From contig SCUJ01000005.1 of assembly GCA_004297165.1 (NCBI GenBank), forward strand, positions 1-64,000: a stretch of DNA of 64,000 nt, read 5' to 3'. Position numbers and translations under genes: made by a program. This DNA comes from Gammaproteobacteria bacterium. GTDB lineage: Bacteria > Pseudomonadota > Gammaproteobacteria > Eutrophobiales > Eutrophobiaceae. Under the pieces are notes generated by a model that saw nothing but the letters and a program-made list of their open reading frames with translations, was not told the origin of the DNA and did not search any database. Below, in pieces: positions 16,979 through 31,753 of this stretch; position 1 is the stretch's first letter; every line of letters starts with the position of its first letter.

Positions 16979-17904
16979 GGCCGCACCTTCCGGTACCACT
17001 TCTCCTCCCGGCTCACCGCTTCGTAGCGGTCCTCCAGCGGCGTGAATTGCAGCGACTCACTGCGGCCGAGACCGAGGCAGCCGCCCATCGCCAGGCTCTC
17101 GTGGAGGATGCGCTGGACGCGCTCCTGCAGCGCGCGGCTGAAGTAGATCATCACGTTGCGGCAGAAGATGACGTTGAACTCGTTGAAGGAGCTGTCGGTG
17201 ACGAGATTGTGCTCCGCCCAGACGATGTTGTGGCGCAGGCAGTCGCGCAGGATGATGCTGTCGCCGCGCGCCGTGTAGTAATCGGAAAAGGTCGCCGCGC
17301 CGCCGGCCTTCTGGTAATTCGCGGTGTGCGCCTGCATGTTGCGGATCGGGAAGATCGCCTCGCGGGCGCATATCAGCGCGGCCGGGTTGAGGTCGGTGGC
17401 GTAGATCCTGGCCCGGTCGAGCAGCCCTTCCTCGCGCAAGACAATGGCGGTCGAATAGACCTCCTCGCCGGTCGAGCAGCCGGCGTGCCAGAGGCGCACG
17501 ATCGGCAGGCCGCGCAATTCCGGCGCGATCCGCTCGCGGAAGAGCCGATGGAAACCGGGGTCGCGGAACATGGCGGTGACGTCCACCGAGACGCAATCGA
17601 GAAAGCGCGCCATCGCCTCCGGGTCGTGCAGGAGGCGATCCTGCAGGGCGGAGAAACTGGCCAGACCCTCGTTGGCGGCGGCGTGGCGCAGACGCCGCTT
17701 CAGCGAGGCGGGGGCGTAGCCGCGGAAGTCGTAGCCGTAGCGCTGATAGATGGCCTCCAGCAGCAGCGGCATCTCGATGGCCTCAAGGCGCTCGGCTTCG
17801 TTCGGGTTGTTGTTGTGGGTGTGGGAAGAGGGAGTAATACCATTCCTCCCCCCTAGCGGGGGAGGGGCAGGGGGAGAGGGGGCGAGTGCGATTTTCCGCT
17901 TCAT
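16975..17904 (-). CDS. cheR: CheR-type protein-glutamate methyltransferase
   Basis: 309 residues. The core begins at about residue 45 (LLLEAIYQRYGYDFRGYAPASLKRR). It contains the SAM-binding stretch LWHAGCSTGEEVYS, ATDLNPAAL, and FCRNVMIYF. It transfers methyl groups from S-adenosylmethionine to receptor glutamates. Residues 4-20 (KIALAPSPPAPPPLGGR) are translated from a CCCTCTCCC-type repeat lodged in the 5' end, so the N-terminus is unusual; an internal start is possible. It overlaps cheB by four bases and follows the protoglobin gene after two bases. This genomic linkage suggests adaptation tied to haem-based sensing. Confidence 0.9.
   Translation of the reverse strand: MKRKIALAPSPPAPPPLGGRNGITPSSHTHNNNPNEAERLEAIEMPLLLEAIYQRYGYDFRGYAPASLKRRLRHAAANEGLASFSALQDRLLHDPEAMARFLDCVSVDVTAMFRDPGFHRLFRERIAPELRGLPIVRLWHAGCSTGEEVYSTAIVLREEGLLDRARIYATDLNPAALICAREAIFPIRNMQAHTANYQKAGGAATFSDYYTARGDSIILRDCLRHNIVWAEHNLVTDSSFNEFNVIFCRNVMIYFSRALQERVQRILHESLAMGGCLGLGRSESLQFTPLEDRYEAVSREEKWYRKVRP
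17843..17882. repeat. CCCTCTCCC-type repeat inside the cheR 5' end
   Basis: TTCCTCCCCCCTAGCGGGGG followed by AGGGGCAGGGGGAGAGGG. It lies in frame within cheR and contributes the Pro/Gly-rich N-terminal peptide. Confidence 0.7.
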
Positions 17905-17906
17905 CT

Positions 17907-18464
17907 CTACTTATCCTGATCCAGCACCGCATTCAGCGCGGTGGCGGTGTCCTTGATGCGCTGGTCCATGGCCTTCAGGCGGGAGGAGAGCGAGGCGTAG
18001 CTCTCCAGGGCCAGTTGCAGGTCCAGGTTCATCACCTTGTTGAGGGCCACCGCCGTCTCCGGCGTGCGCGCGGGCCCCGGCAGGGCGGCGACAAGGCGCG
18101 CGAAGAACCAGCCCATGCTGCCGATGTACCACTTCAGCGGCACGCCGATGCGCTCGTGGATCTCGCCGATCTTCAGGCGTTGTTCGATGTAGGCGTCGTC
18201 GGGCTCTCCGGCGAAAAGCGAGAGCAGGTAGTCGCGCTGCGCCGCCTGCACGTGTTCCAGTTTCTTTTTATCCGCGAACTGGCGGCGCGGCTCGGAGAAT
18301 TTGAACAATTCGTCGTAAAACTCGGCGACGATGGCGGGGATTTGCTTCCCGATGTCCTGACGCAGGCCGGCGAGCAGCCTGAAGTCGTCCCGCCCGAGGC
18401 GCAGGAAGCCGAGGCGCTGATCGCGCTCGGAGTCGGTGAGTTTGAATTTATCGGTGAGTTTCAT
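17907..18464 (-). CDS. Stand-alone protoglobin (globin-coupled-sensor-type) haem domain
   Basis: 185 residues matching the globin domain of HemAT-like sensors along its full length (LRQDIGKQIPAIVAEFYDELF; LLSLFAG). The likely proximal haem-ligand His lies in LKIGEIHERIGVPLKWYIGSM, the signature of this family. No output domain is attached, so it must act through a partner. It sits two bases from both its neighbours, with cheR/cheB downstream, and may deliver an O2, NO or CO signal to the kinases of this block. The remote alternative is gas storage or detoxification. Confidence 0.9.
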   Translation of the reverse strand: MKLTDKFKLTDSERDQRLGFLRLGRDDFRLLAGLRQDIGKQIPAIVAEFYDELFKFSEPRRQFADKKKLEHVQAAQRDYLLSLFAGEPDDAYIEQRLKIGEIHERIGVPLKWYIGSMGWFFARLVAALPGPARTPETAVALNKVMNLDLQLALESYASLSSRLKAMDQRIKDTATALNAVLDQDK

Positions 18465-18466
18465 GG

Positions 18467-18742
18467 TTAGGCTGGGGGTTCATCGTCTCCGAATGAGAGC
18501 GCCGGGAGCCGTTCCAGCCCCTCGACATAGCGCTGTTCATCGAGGCCGGTCCCCGTGCCGAGGGCCTCGTACATCTCGCGCGCGAGGGCGCAGCCGACCA
18601 GGATCAGCGCCTCGGGATGCGAGTAGCCGCCCGCCACCAGACGTTCGATCGTCTGGCGGGCTTCGGGCGGCGTGTCCGTGCGCAACTGCGTCTCCAGCAG
18701 TTCGTCGATGGTCTCGCGCACGAAGTCCGAGGTTTCAGTCAT
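18467..18742 (-). CDS. Small conserved-looking protein of unknown function
   Basis: 91 residues, acidic and mostly helical (VRETIDELLETQLRTDTPPEARQTIERLVAGGYSHPEALILVGCALAREMYEAL). No catalytic motif is recognised. ATG at 18742 with GAGGG upstream. Two bases before the protoglobin gene and in the same orientation, so probably in one transcript with protoglobin, cheR and cheB. Confidence 0.75.
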   Translation of the reverse strand: MTETSDFVRETIDELLETQLRTDTPPEARQTIERLVAGGYSHPEALILVGCALAREMYEALGTGTGLDEQRYVEGLERLPALSFGDDEPPA

Positions 18743-18775
18743 ACGTCATATCCCTCTCGCCAAGTCGCGAAGCGC

Positions 18776-18848
18776 GCGTAGGTTGGGCGGAATGAAATGC
18801 AGCCCAACATTTGTTCCGCGTGGGCATAAACAACATGCCCACCCTACG
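18776..18848. repeat. Composite TTGGGC + GTGGGCAC hairpin repeat
   Basis: GCGTAGGTTGGGCGG...AGCCCAACA followed by TTCCGCGTGGGCAT...ATGCCCACCCTACG. Same composite arrangement as at 13251-13323, with compensated changes in the second stem (GGGCAT/ATGCCC), which argues that the hairpin is what is conserved. Confidence 0.85.
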
Positions 18849-18961
18849 TTCTGCGCCGGAAAAACGACCAATGATGATTGGCGCTTGTTCAGAACTTTCT
18901 TAAACATAAGGTTCCTTGGCGCTCTTGGCGTCTTGGCGAGATCTGGTTTCTGTCGAATAAA

Positions 18962-19036
18962 AAACCCTCTCCCACGCAGGTGAGTTGGTCCTGAGGGGAG
19001 AGGGAAAAAGCCCCCTGGCTCCCGTGGGAGAGACAT
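18962..19036. repeat. CCCTCTCCC-type repeat
   Basis: AACCCTCTCCCACGCAGGTGAG...GAGGGGAGAGGGAAAAAG, then a further GTGGGAGAGA. It lies downstream of the giant kinase gene, where a transcript end would be expected. The region 18849-19066 otherwise shows no gene. Confidence 0.6.
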
Positions 19037-19066
19037 TGGGGACACAGGGGACGAAGCAAAGCCTTC

Positions 19067-25630
<6,564 letters not shown>

Positions 25631-25724
25631 GGGAGTCCCCCCGAGGGAATACGTGTGTCCGCGTACCTTAAACACCGGAGGCGGATGCGGGAATCCGCAC
25701 GAATACGGAGTGGAATGAGGGTTT

Positions 25725-25732
25725 CTACGTAG
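25725..25732. promoter_or_regulatory. CTACGTAG palindrome upstream of the giant kinase
   Basis: Perfect 8-base palindrome in a wider imperfect one (TTTCTACGTAGGAAA), about 95 bases upstream of the kinase start and close to the fixJ-like gene. It could bind a dimeric LuxR-family regulator, such as the one encoded next door; this is inference only. Confidence 0.35.
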
Positions 25733-25760
25733 GAAAAAGCCTTACCCTAAAAAGGGCATG

Positions 25761-25783
25761 TAACCGGGTGAATTACCCGGTTA
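25761..25783. terminator. Perfect 9-base inverted repeat, terminator or operator
   Basis: TAACCGGGT-GAATT-ACCCGGTTA. Located 47 bases downstream of the minus-strand fixJ-like gene and about 130 bases upstream of the giant kinase start. No long U-tract follows on the minus strand, so a regulator site is as likely as an intrinsic terminator. Confidence 0.5.
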
Positions 25784-25829
25784 TCTAAGGGCATCTTAAC
25801 AAATTTGATCCGTACGCCCTGAGCTTGCC

Positions 25830-26441
25830 TTATTTCTCCATCAGCATCGCCGCCAGTTCGGCGGCGGAGCGCGCGCCGAGCTTGTGCATGGCCTGGGCGC
25901 GGTGGTTCTCCACGGTGCGCGACGAAACGCCGAGCGCGCGGGCGATATCCTTGTTGTGACCACCCTCGACGACGAGCCTGACGATCTCCAGTTCGCGGTC
26001 CGTCAGCACCGAGAGGCGCTCTTCCCTGGCCTTCCCGGCCAGGATGCGGCGGCTTTTCGCGACGGCCTCATGCACCCGGTCCAGCAGGAGTTGCTCGTTG
26101 ACGGGCTTCTCCACGAAGTCCACCGCGCCGGCGCGCAGCGCCCGAGACGCCATCGGAACGGTGCCATGGCCGGAGAGCATGATAACCGGGAGATCGATCT
26201 TGAAGGTCGCGAGGTGATCGAGGAATTCCATGCCGCTCATGCCGGGCATGCGCACGTCGAGCACGATGCAACCCGGTCCGTCGGGCCGTGGAGACTCCAG
26301 GAATTCTCTGACGCGGCCGAATTCACGGACGTCGATCTGTACCGACTCGATCAGCCAGCGCAGGGCGTGGCGCACGTCGGCGTCATCGTCGATGAGATAG
26401 GCGATGGCCGGGGCCACGGCAGTATATTTGCCGGGTTTCAT
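25830..26441 (-). CDS. FixJ/NarL-family response regulator
   Basis: 203 residues: receiver (about 10-128; acidic IDDDADV, acceptor in CIVLDVRMPGMSG, Lys in VEKPVN) and a LuxR-type helix-turn-helix (LTDRELEIVRLVVEGGHNKDIARALGVSSRTVENHRAQAMHKL). It is a phosphorylation-controlled transcription factor. ATG at 26441 overlaps the kinase stop (ATGA), so the two form a cognate pair. The target genes are unknown; palindromes lie just downstream of it, in front of the giant kinase. Confidence 0.93.
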   Translation of the reverse strand: MKPGKYTAVAPAIAYLIDDDADVRHALRWLIESVQIDVREFGRVREFLESPRPDGPGCIVLDVRMPGMSGMEFLDHLATFKIDLPVIMLSGHGTVPMASRALRAGAVDFVEKPVNEQLLLDRVHEAVAKSRRILAGKAREERLSVLTDRELEIVRLVVEGGHNKDIARALGVSSRTVENHRAQAMHKLGARSAAELAAMLMEK

Positions 26442-27721
26442 CGCCTCAGGCCCCCCGTCAGCGTGAAGCGCACGCACAGGCCGCCGCCGGTCGCGGGTTC
26501 GGCCCGGATGGCGCCGCCGTGCTCCTCGATGATCGTCTGGCAGATCGAGAGCCCGAGTCCCATGCCGTTTTGCTTCGTGGTGTAGAAAGGCTCGAACATG
26601 CGGGAGCGCATCTCCGGCGTCGCCCCGCCGCCGGTATCCTCGATACACACCTCGATAACTCCGTCCTTGATGAGGTCCGCGCTGACCAGAACGGCGCGCC
26701 GCCGCGGTCTGGCGGAATTCACGGACTCGAAGGCGTTCATGAGCAGATTGAGCAACACCTGTTCGATCTGCACCTTGTCGGCGCTGACCGGCGGCAGGCC
26801 GGGGCGGATCTCGATGTCCACGATCGTGCCGCCGGCCTCGGCCGCGTGGCGCGTCAGTTCGATCATGTCCTCGATCACCGTGTCGATGGACAACGGCTGG
26901 TGCTGCGGTGTGTGACGCACCGTGAAATCGCGCACCCGGGCGATGATCGCAGCGGCGCGGTGGGCGTGGGTAATGGCGGAATGCAGGGCCTCGGCGGTGT
27001 GGACATGATCGAGTTCGCCCCGGGCGGCGCGATTGGCGGCGCCAGTGAGGGTGTAGATGATGGCGGCAAGCGGCTGATTGAGTTCGTGGGCGAGCCCGGC
27101 CGACATCTCGCCGAGCTGGCTGATGCGCAACGCGCGCTCGAGTTCCAGGCGGCGACGCGAGGCAAGTTCCGCGAGGCGATGCCGCTCCCCGTCCGCCTGA
27201 TGCAGCGCCTCATTGGCCGCGATGAGTTCCGTGGCGCCTTCGCGCACGCGTTGTTCGAGGGAACGATTGAGTTCGCGCAGGATGTCCTCCGCCTGCCGGC
27301 GACCGTCGACGTCGGTCCAGAATCCGATCAACTCGGTCGGGCGGTTCTCCTTGTCATAGAGGACGCTGGCCTGATCGCGCGTCCAGCGCCAGGCGCCGTC
27401 AGCGTGGCGGAAACGGTATTCGCAGTCGGCCTGCCCGGTGGCGAGCGCCGCCTCATACGCGGCTTCGATCCGCTGCCGGTCATCGGGGTGAATGCGATTG
27501 AACCAGAAGCCTTCCTGGTAGAAGTCCTCCGGGGCATAACCAAGCAACCGCCGTACGGCGCCGCTCATGAAGGTCACGGGGAAGGTCGGCGTAAGCAAGC
27601 AGCGATAGACCACGGCCGGGGAATGCTCGATCAACCGTTCGAGCAGGGCGCGTGACGCGGACGACGCCACACTGCCGGCTAATGCGGCGTCGCCAGGCGC
27701 CTGTACTTGCTTTCGGGCCAT
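26438..27721 (-). CDS. PAS histidine kinase (FixL/DctB-like)
   Basis: 427 residues, cytosolic. PAS_3-type sensor (about 35-150: EHSPAVVYRC..., GYAPEDFYQEGFWFNRIHPDD), coiled coil, HisKA with GEMSAGLAHELNQPLAAI, and HATPase with NLLMNAFESV, EDTGGGA and GMGLGLSI. The H-box with LNQPL is typical of the FixL/DctB/NtrB-like HPK4 class. No haem-PAS signature was evident, so an oxygen-sensing role is not claimed. Coupled to the downstream FixJ-like regulator. Confidence 0.92.
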   Translation of the reverse strand: MARKQVQAPGDAALAGSVASSASRALLERLIEHSPAVVYRCLLTPTFPVTFMSGAVRRLLGYAPEDFYQEGFWFNRIHPDDRQRIEAAYEAALATGQADCEYRFRHADGAWRWTRDQASVLYDKENRPTELIGFWTDVDGRRQAEDILRELNRSLEQRVREGATELIAANEALHQADGERHRLAELASRRRLELERALRISQLGEMSAGLAHELNQPLAAIIYTLTGAANRAARGELDHVHTAEALHSAITHAHRAAAIIARVRDFTVRHTPQHQPLSIDTVIEDMIELTRHAAEAGGTIVDIEIRPGLPPVSADKVQIEQVLLNLLMNAFESVNSARPRRRAVLVSADLIKDGVIEVCIEDTGGGATPEMRSRMFEPFYTTKQNGMGLGLSICQTIIEEHGGAIRAEPATGGGLCVRFTLTGGLRR

Positions 27722-28034
27722 AATCCTCCCCCTCGGGTGTGATTATTTGGTGAATCCTAGGCGATTTCAACGGTGCCGAGATGACCTGTGACAATTCAAA
27801 CCCATGTTACGGCATGGGTTTTGTCCGATGATCGCTCGACGGAATTTTGACGCCTCACCCGTGTTAGCCCCCACTGCTTCTGTTATTATCTGCCGGCGGA
27901 TTGACGCGCAGCGCTCGTAGAGGACCTTGCCATGAATCTATCTGGTTGTTCCCATTAGTATTCTTAAATACACACATAGACTGGCACGGTATTCGCACTA
28001 GCTTGCTGATAAAGTCACCGAGGACGGACTACCC
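27722..28034. other. 313-base divergent intergenic region
   Basis: Lies between the minus-strand PAS kinase and the plus-strand diguanylate cyclase and should contain both promoters. No convincing paired -35/-10 boxes were found. The only clear structure is an inverted repeat at 27798-27821. No ORF with coding character was seen. Confidence 0.6.
27798..27821. promoter_or_regulatory. Inverted repeat AAACCCATG-N6-CATGGGTTT
   Basis: Perfect 9-base arms separated by TTACGG, between two divergent genes. The position suits an operator; a terminator is less likely because no gene ends here. Confidence 0.5.
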
Positions 28035-28973
28035 ATGCCCAGTACATCATCGAGCACGAGTCGGCAAAAAGAATCCAGCCTGATGGCTGTGGACGGCAAG
28101 AAATTACTGAACCCGGATCCCGCCGTGGCAAAGGATGCCAGCCTGGATCGAACGGTCATCCTGGTGATCACCAATCTGTTGCAATCCTCCCTGGACCCGG
28201 AGCAGGTGTTGAAACTGTTCAAGCAGGAGCTTCTGCCGCTGGTGCGCATCGACAGTCTGCATTTCAAGTACCCGCCGCTCAATCTCGACATCAACCTGGA
28301 AAAGCCGGAGCGTCACAGCACCAATTATCATCTCTATATGGAAAACCATGACCTCGGCCAGATCCTGCTGACCAGGGCTCAGCGGTTTTCCCGCGCCGAG
28401 CTGGAGCGGCTGGAGCGTCTGCTGTGCGCCCTGTTTTATCCCCTGCGCAATGCCCTGACGCATCAGCACGCCCTCAAGGCCGCCATTCATGACGAACTGA
28501 CCGGGGCGCAAAACCGCGCCGCCTTCGAACTGGGACTGCCCAGGGAGATCAGTCTGGCGCAACGCCACGGGCAGCCCTTCGCCCTGATGGTCATCGATCT
28601 GGATCACTTCAAACAGGTCAACGACAGCCTGGGTCACGCCGCCGGGGACCTGATCCTGCGGCAGGTCGCCGAATGCATCCGCGAGTGCATCCGCGGCAGC
28701 GATCTGTTTTATCGCTATGGCGGCGAGGAATTCATCCTGTTGTTGAGCAACACGAATCAGGCCGGCGCGCAGCTCCTGGCGGAGCGGATCCGCGAGGCGG
28801 TCTCCCGGATGGAGGTCGCGCTCGCCGAGACGCAGTGCAAGGCGACGATCAGCATTGGCCTCGCCGCGTTGATGCTGGGCGAATCCGCGCAGACCCTGTT
28901 CGAGCGCGCGGACGCCGCGTTGTATCAGGCCAAACGCGCGGGACGCAACCGCGTCGAACTGGCCTGCGCCTGA
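28035..28973 (+). CDS. GGDEF diguanylate cyclase
   Basis: 312 residues. The N-terminal 140 residues (VILVITNLLQSSLDPEQVLKLF..., LVRIDSLHFKYPP) look GAF-like and cytosolic. The GGDEF domain has IHDELTGAQNRAAF, VIDLDHFKQVNDSLGH and YGGEEF, with an RGSD inhibitory site five residues before it. It should make c-di-GMP with product inhibition. ATG at 28035 follows GAGGAC; an internal ATG at 28083 is an alternative. Transcribed alone, convergent with the next gene (3-base gap). Confidence 0.92.
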   Translation: MPSTSSSTSRQKESSLMAVDGKKLLNPDPAVAKDASLDRTVILVITNLLQSSLDPEQVLKLFKQELLPLVRIDSLHFKYPPLNLDINLEKPERHSTNYHLYMENHDLGQILLTRAQRFSRAELERLERLLCALFYPLRNALTHQHALKAAIHDELTGAQNRAAFELGLPREISLAQRHGQPFALMVIDLDHFKQVNDSLGHAAGDLILRQVAECIRECIRGSDLFYRYGGEEFILLLSNTNQAGAQLLAERIREAVSRMEVALAETQCKATISIGLAALMLGESAQTLFERADAALYQAKRAGRNRVELACA

Positions 28974-28976
28974 GGC

Positions 28977-29972
28977 TTACTTCCCGCTTAAGCCGCCTTC
29001 CCAGGGCGGATTGGTGTGATACGGCGCGGAGGAGCCGATCATCTCGATGCGCCGGATCAACCCCTTCTCGATCCTGAAGGCCTCGGTGGCCTGAATGCTG
29101 GACGGCCGGGAAAACATCTTCATGTTCACCTTGGTGCCGTCGGTCAGGGTGTATTCGTGCAACGTGCCGCCGTGGTCGAAGATGGCGTACGCATAGACCA
29201 CCCCGCGCTCCACATCCACCAGCGGGAAACGGCGGTGATGGATCTTGCTGACGATCGCGAAATAACCGCTCTTGAATTGTTCGAGACAGGTCTTGCCGAA
29301 GGAATCGTAACCCGTGGTGTTGTTGGGATTCGGGTTGTTGGTCGTGGCATAGCCATTCTCGAGGCGGTGGCAGTCTTCAGTGAAGGGGTAATAACCCTTG
29401 CCGTCATTCTTTTGCAGCCCCTCGAAATAGGCATTGGCGACCGCGATCAATTGATGCCGCGACATGCGTTCGCTGGCCGGGATCGGTTCCAGCCAGAGCG
29501 CCGGAGGGGCGCCGCTCGCATCCGTTTCGGCGATGCCCGCCGGACCGCCGCCGCCCTGGCGGTAATAGGAGGTCTCGACCTCGGTGATCCGGCCCAGTTG
29601 CACCCGCAGGCGCAGGGCCATGAGCACGAGATTGCCGTTCTCCAGCATGCTGCCCATGAAGCCGGCCTGTCCGGCCTCGGGATCGGCATAATAATGTTTA
29701 TATTTGCCGAGGCCGCTCGCCGTGCCCCAGAAGCCGTCGCCGATCTCCAGCATCTGTTCGTTCTCGCTGTAGCGCACATCGGCGGATAGCGGGAGGCGGG
29801 ATGGATCGTGCGCGACGAGCGCCGCGAGGTAGTCGTCGATCAAGCCCTCCAGACAGGGCCGATCGCAGTCGAGCGGGATGGGTCCGGCCGGCAAGGTTTG
29901 CGCGTTGAGATAAGCCGGGATTAACAACGCCGCAAGCAGTGTAAGACGAATGAATCCGGTTGAAGTCCGCAT
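28977..29972 (-). CDS. Secreted protein of unknown function, NTF2/SnoaL-like (paralogue at 54.2 kb)
   Basis: 331 residues with a signal peptide (LTLLAALLIPAYLNAQT). The N-terminal motif CDRPCLEGLIDDYLAALVAHDPSRLPLS followed by SENEQMLEIGDGFWGT recurs in the protein at 54222-55166, as does the C-terminal V...RIEMIGSSAPYHTNPPW. The repeated AALxAHDP pattern resembles SnoaL/NTF2-like domains (possibly the DUF8021 group). Two Cys near the N-terminus could form a disulfide. Periplasmic or secreted location; no enzymatic function can be assigned. Confidence 0.8.
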   Translation of the reverse strand: MRTSTGFIRLTLLAALLIPAYLNAQTLPAGPIPLDCDRPCLEGLIDDYLAALVAHDPSRLPLSADVRYSENEQMLEIGDGFWGTASGLGKYKHYYADPEAGQAGFMGSMLENGNLVLMALRLRVQLGRITEVETSYYRQGGGGPAGIAETDASGAPPALWLEPIPASERMSRHQLIAVANAYFEGLQKNDGKGYYPFTEDCHRLENGYATTNNPNPNNTTGYDSFGKTCLEQFKSGYFAIVSKIHHRRFPLVDVERGVVYAYAIFDHGGTLHEYTLTDGTKVNMKMFSRPSSIQATEAFRIEKGLIRRIEMIGSSAPYHTNPPWEGGLSGK

Positions 29973-30065
29973 GATCTCCCCCTTGGCATGTCAGACGAAT
30001 GTGGAGTTTGCATTATAGCCTCAGGTTATGGCTTACTGACAATCCGATCTCCGCATAGAACAATC

Positions 30066-31682
30066 ATGTCCGAAACCAGCCTCAATACCCCCGCGCCCGC
30101 GGCATCCGTCTCGCCCTGGAGTCCCTTTCAGGTAAAGATATTCCGCAATCTCTGGCTGGCCAATCTGGTTTCGATGATCGGCACCTGGATGAACGAGGTG
30201 GGCGCCGGCTGGTTGATGGCGACCCTGACCGATTCGCCGCTGATGGTGGCGATGATCCAGACCGCCAGTTTCCTGCCCACGGTCTTCCTCGCCATGCCGG
30301 CGGGGGCGCTGGCGGACATCTTCGACCGCCGTCGTTATCTGATCCTGGTCAACATCTGGATGGTGCTGATGGCGGGCATACTGGGTCTGCTGACCGTCTA
30401 TGAGCTGACCACGGCCTGGAGCCTGCTGGCCTGCCTGTTCGCGCTCGGCATCGGCAGCGCCATGGGCATGCCGGCCTTCGCGGCGGTGGCGCCCGAGGTG
30501 GTCCCGCGCCAGGAACTGCATCATGCCATCTCCCTCAATACCATGGGCATCAACGTCTCCCGCGCCATCGGTCCCGCGCTCGCCGGGGTCATCGTCGCCC
30601 AGGCCGGGAGCGGCGCGGTCTTTCTTCTGAACGCCGTGAGCTACATCGGGGTCCTCTATGTCTATTGCCGCTGGCGGCGTGTTACCACGCCGAGCAATCT
30701 GCCGACGGAACGCTTCATCCCGGCGCTCAAGGTCGGCATCCGCTTCTGTCTCAATGCCCCGCCGCTGCATTCGGCGCTGATCCGCAGCATCGGCTTTTTT
30801 CTCTTTGCCAGCGCCCTCTGGGCCCTGCTGCCCTTGATCGCCAAACAGTTGTTGCGGGGCGGGCCGGACGCCTTTGGCATCCTGCTGGGGGCGATCGGCA
30901 TCGGGGCCGTCGGCGGGGCGCTCATCCTGCCAAAACTGCGCGCTAAATATTCCAGCGATGCGCTGATCGCGTGGTACTCGATCCAGTACGCCGCGGGCAT
31001 GGCGCTGATCGCGCTGGTGCATAACTTTTATGTCGCCCTGTTTGCCGGGGCGGTGTGCGGGATGGCATGGATCACCGTGATCTCCTGCACCCAGGTCGCC
31101 GCGCAAATGGCGCTGCCCGACTGGGTCCGCTCCCGCGGACTCGCGGTCATGGTGATGGCCATGATGGGTTCCATGTCGGTCGGCAGTCTGCTGTGGGGCA
31201 AGGTGGCGGAAGACGCCGGCATCCCGTCGGCCTTGCTGATCGCGGCGCTCTGCACCGCGCTCGCGCTGCTCGTAACCCGGCGCCGGCCGATCGGCGAAAT
31301 CGATCGGATGGATCTGCGGCCCTCCCGGCATTGGCGCATGCCCGATGTGAGGGAGGCCATCACCCACGAGCGCAGTCCGGTGATGGTGATGATCCGTTAT
31401 CAGGTCAAACCGGGCTGCGAACGGGAGTTCCTCGAAACCATCGAAGAACTGGGCCGCGTGCGAAGACGCGACGGCGCCTTTGCCTGGGATGTGCTCGAGG
31501 ATGCCGTGGAACCCGGTCACTATCTGGAATATTACCTGGTGGAGACCTGGATCGAACATCTGCGCCAGCGCGAACGCATCACCAATACCGACAAGCTCAT
31601 ACAGGAACGTCTGCTCACGCTGCTGGTGGAAGGGACACAGCCGGAGGTGAGGCATTTTGTCGGGCCGGAAAATCGGGAATGA
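30066..31682 (+). CDS. MFS transporter (MFS_3 type) with C-terminal extra domain
   Basis: 538 residues. The first about 400 form a major facilitator with helices such as IGTWMNEVGAGWLMATL and the loop FDRRRYLILVN, matching the MFS_3/EntS-like exporters. The last about 115 residues are soluble (VMVMIRYQVKPGCEREFLETIEELG...GHYLEYYLVETWIEHLRQRERITNTD) and resemble the ferredoxin-like antibiotic-biosynthesis monooxygenase fold seen attached to some MFS_3 proteins. Substrate unknown. The start at 30066 is chosen because the protein and family alignment begin there; the upstream extension lacks support. Confidence 0.85.
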   Translation: MSETSLNTPAPAASVSPWSPFQVKIFRNLWLANLVSMIGTWMNEVGAGWLMATLTDSPLMVAMIQTASFLPTVFLAMPAGALADIFDRRRYLILVNIWMVLMAGILGLLTVYELTTAWSLLACLFALGIGSAMGMPAFAAVAPEVVPRQELHHAISLNTMGINVSRAIGPALAGVIVAQAGSGAVFLLNAVSYIGVLYVYCRWRRVTTPSNLPTERFIPALKVGIRFCLNAPPLHSALIRSIGFFLFASALWALLPLIAKQLLRGGPDAFGILLGAIGIGAVGGALILPKLRAKYSSDALIAWYSIQYAAGMALIALVHNFYVALFAGAVCGMAWITVISCTQVAAQMALPDWVRSRGLAVMVMAMMGSMSVGSLLWGKVAEDAGIPSALLIAALCTALALLVTRRRPIGEIDRMDLRPSRHWRMPDVREAITHERSPVMVMIRYQVKPGCEREFLETIEELGRVRRRDGAFAWDVLEDAVEPGHYLEYYLVETWIEHLRQRERITNTDKLIQERLLTLLVEGTQPEVRHFVGPENRE

Positions 31683-31727
31683 ATTCCCCTTGCCCCTCGC
31701 GGGAGAGGGGCAAGGGGAGAGGGGGAA
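31683..31727. repeat. CCCTCTCCC-type repeat
   Basis: CCCCTTGCCCCTCGCGGGAG followed by AGGGGCAAGGGGAGAGGG, an inverted repeat directly after the MFS stop. It may end the MFS transcript before the cytochrome gene. Confidence 0.7.
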
Positions 31728-31753
31728 CACAATTTACTTCGGAGGACATGACG

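Noticed and set aside
16412-18464. A classical chemotaxis operon
   Set aside because: CheA, CheW, CheY and methyl-accepting receptors are absent, and CheB lacks its receiver.
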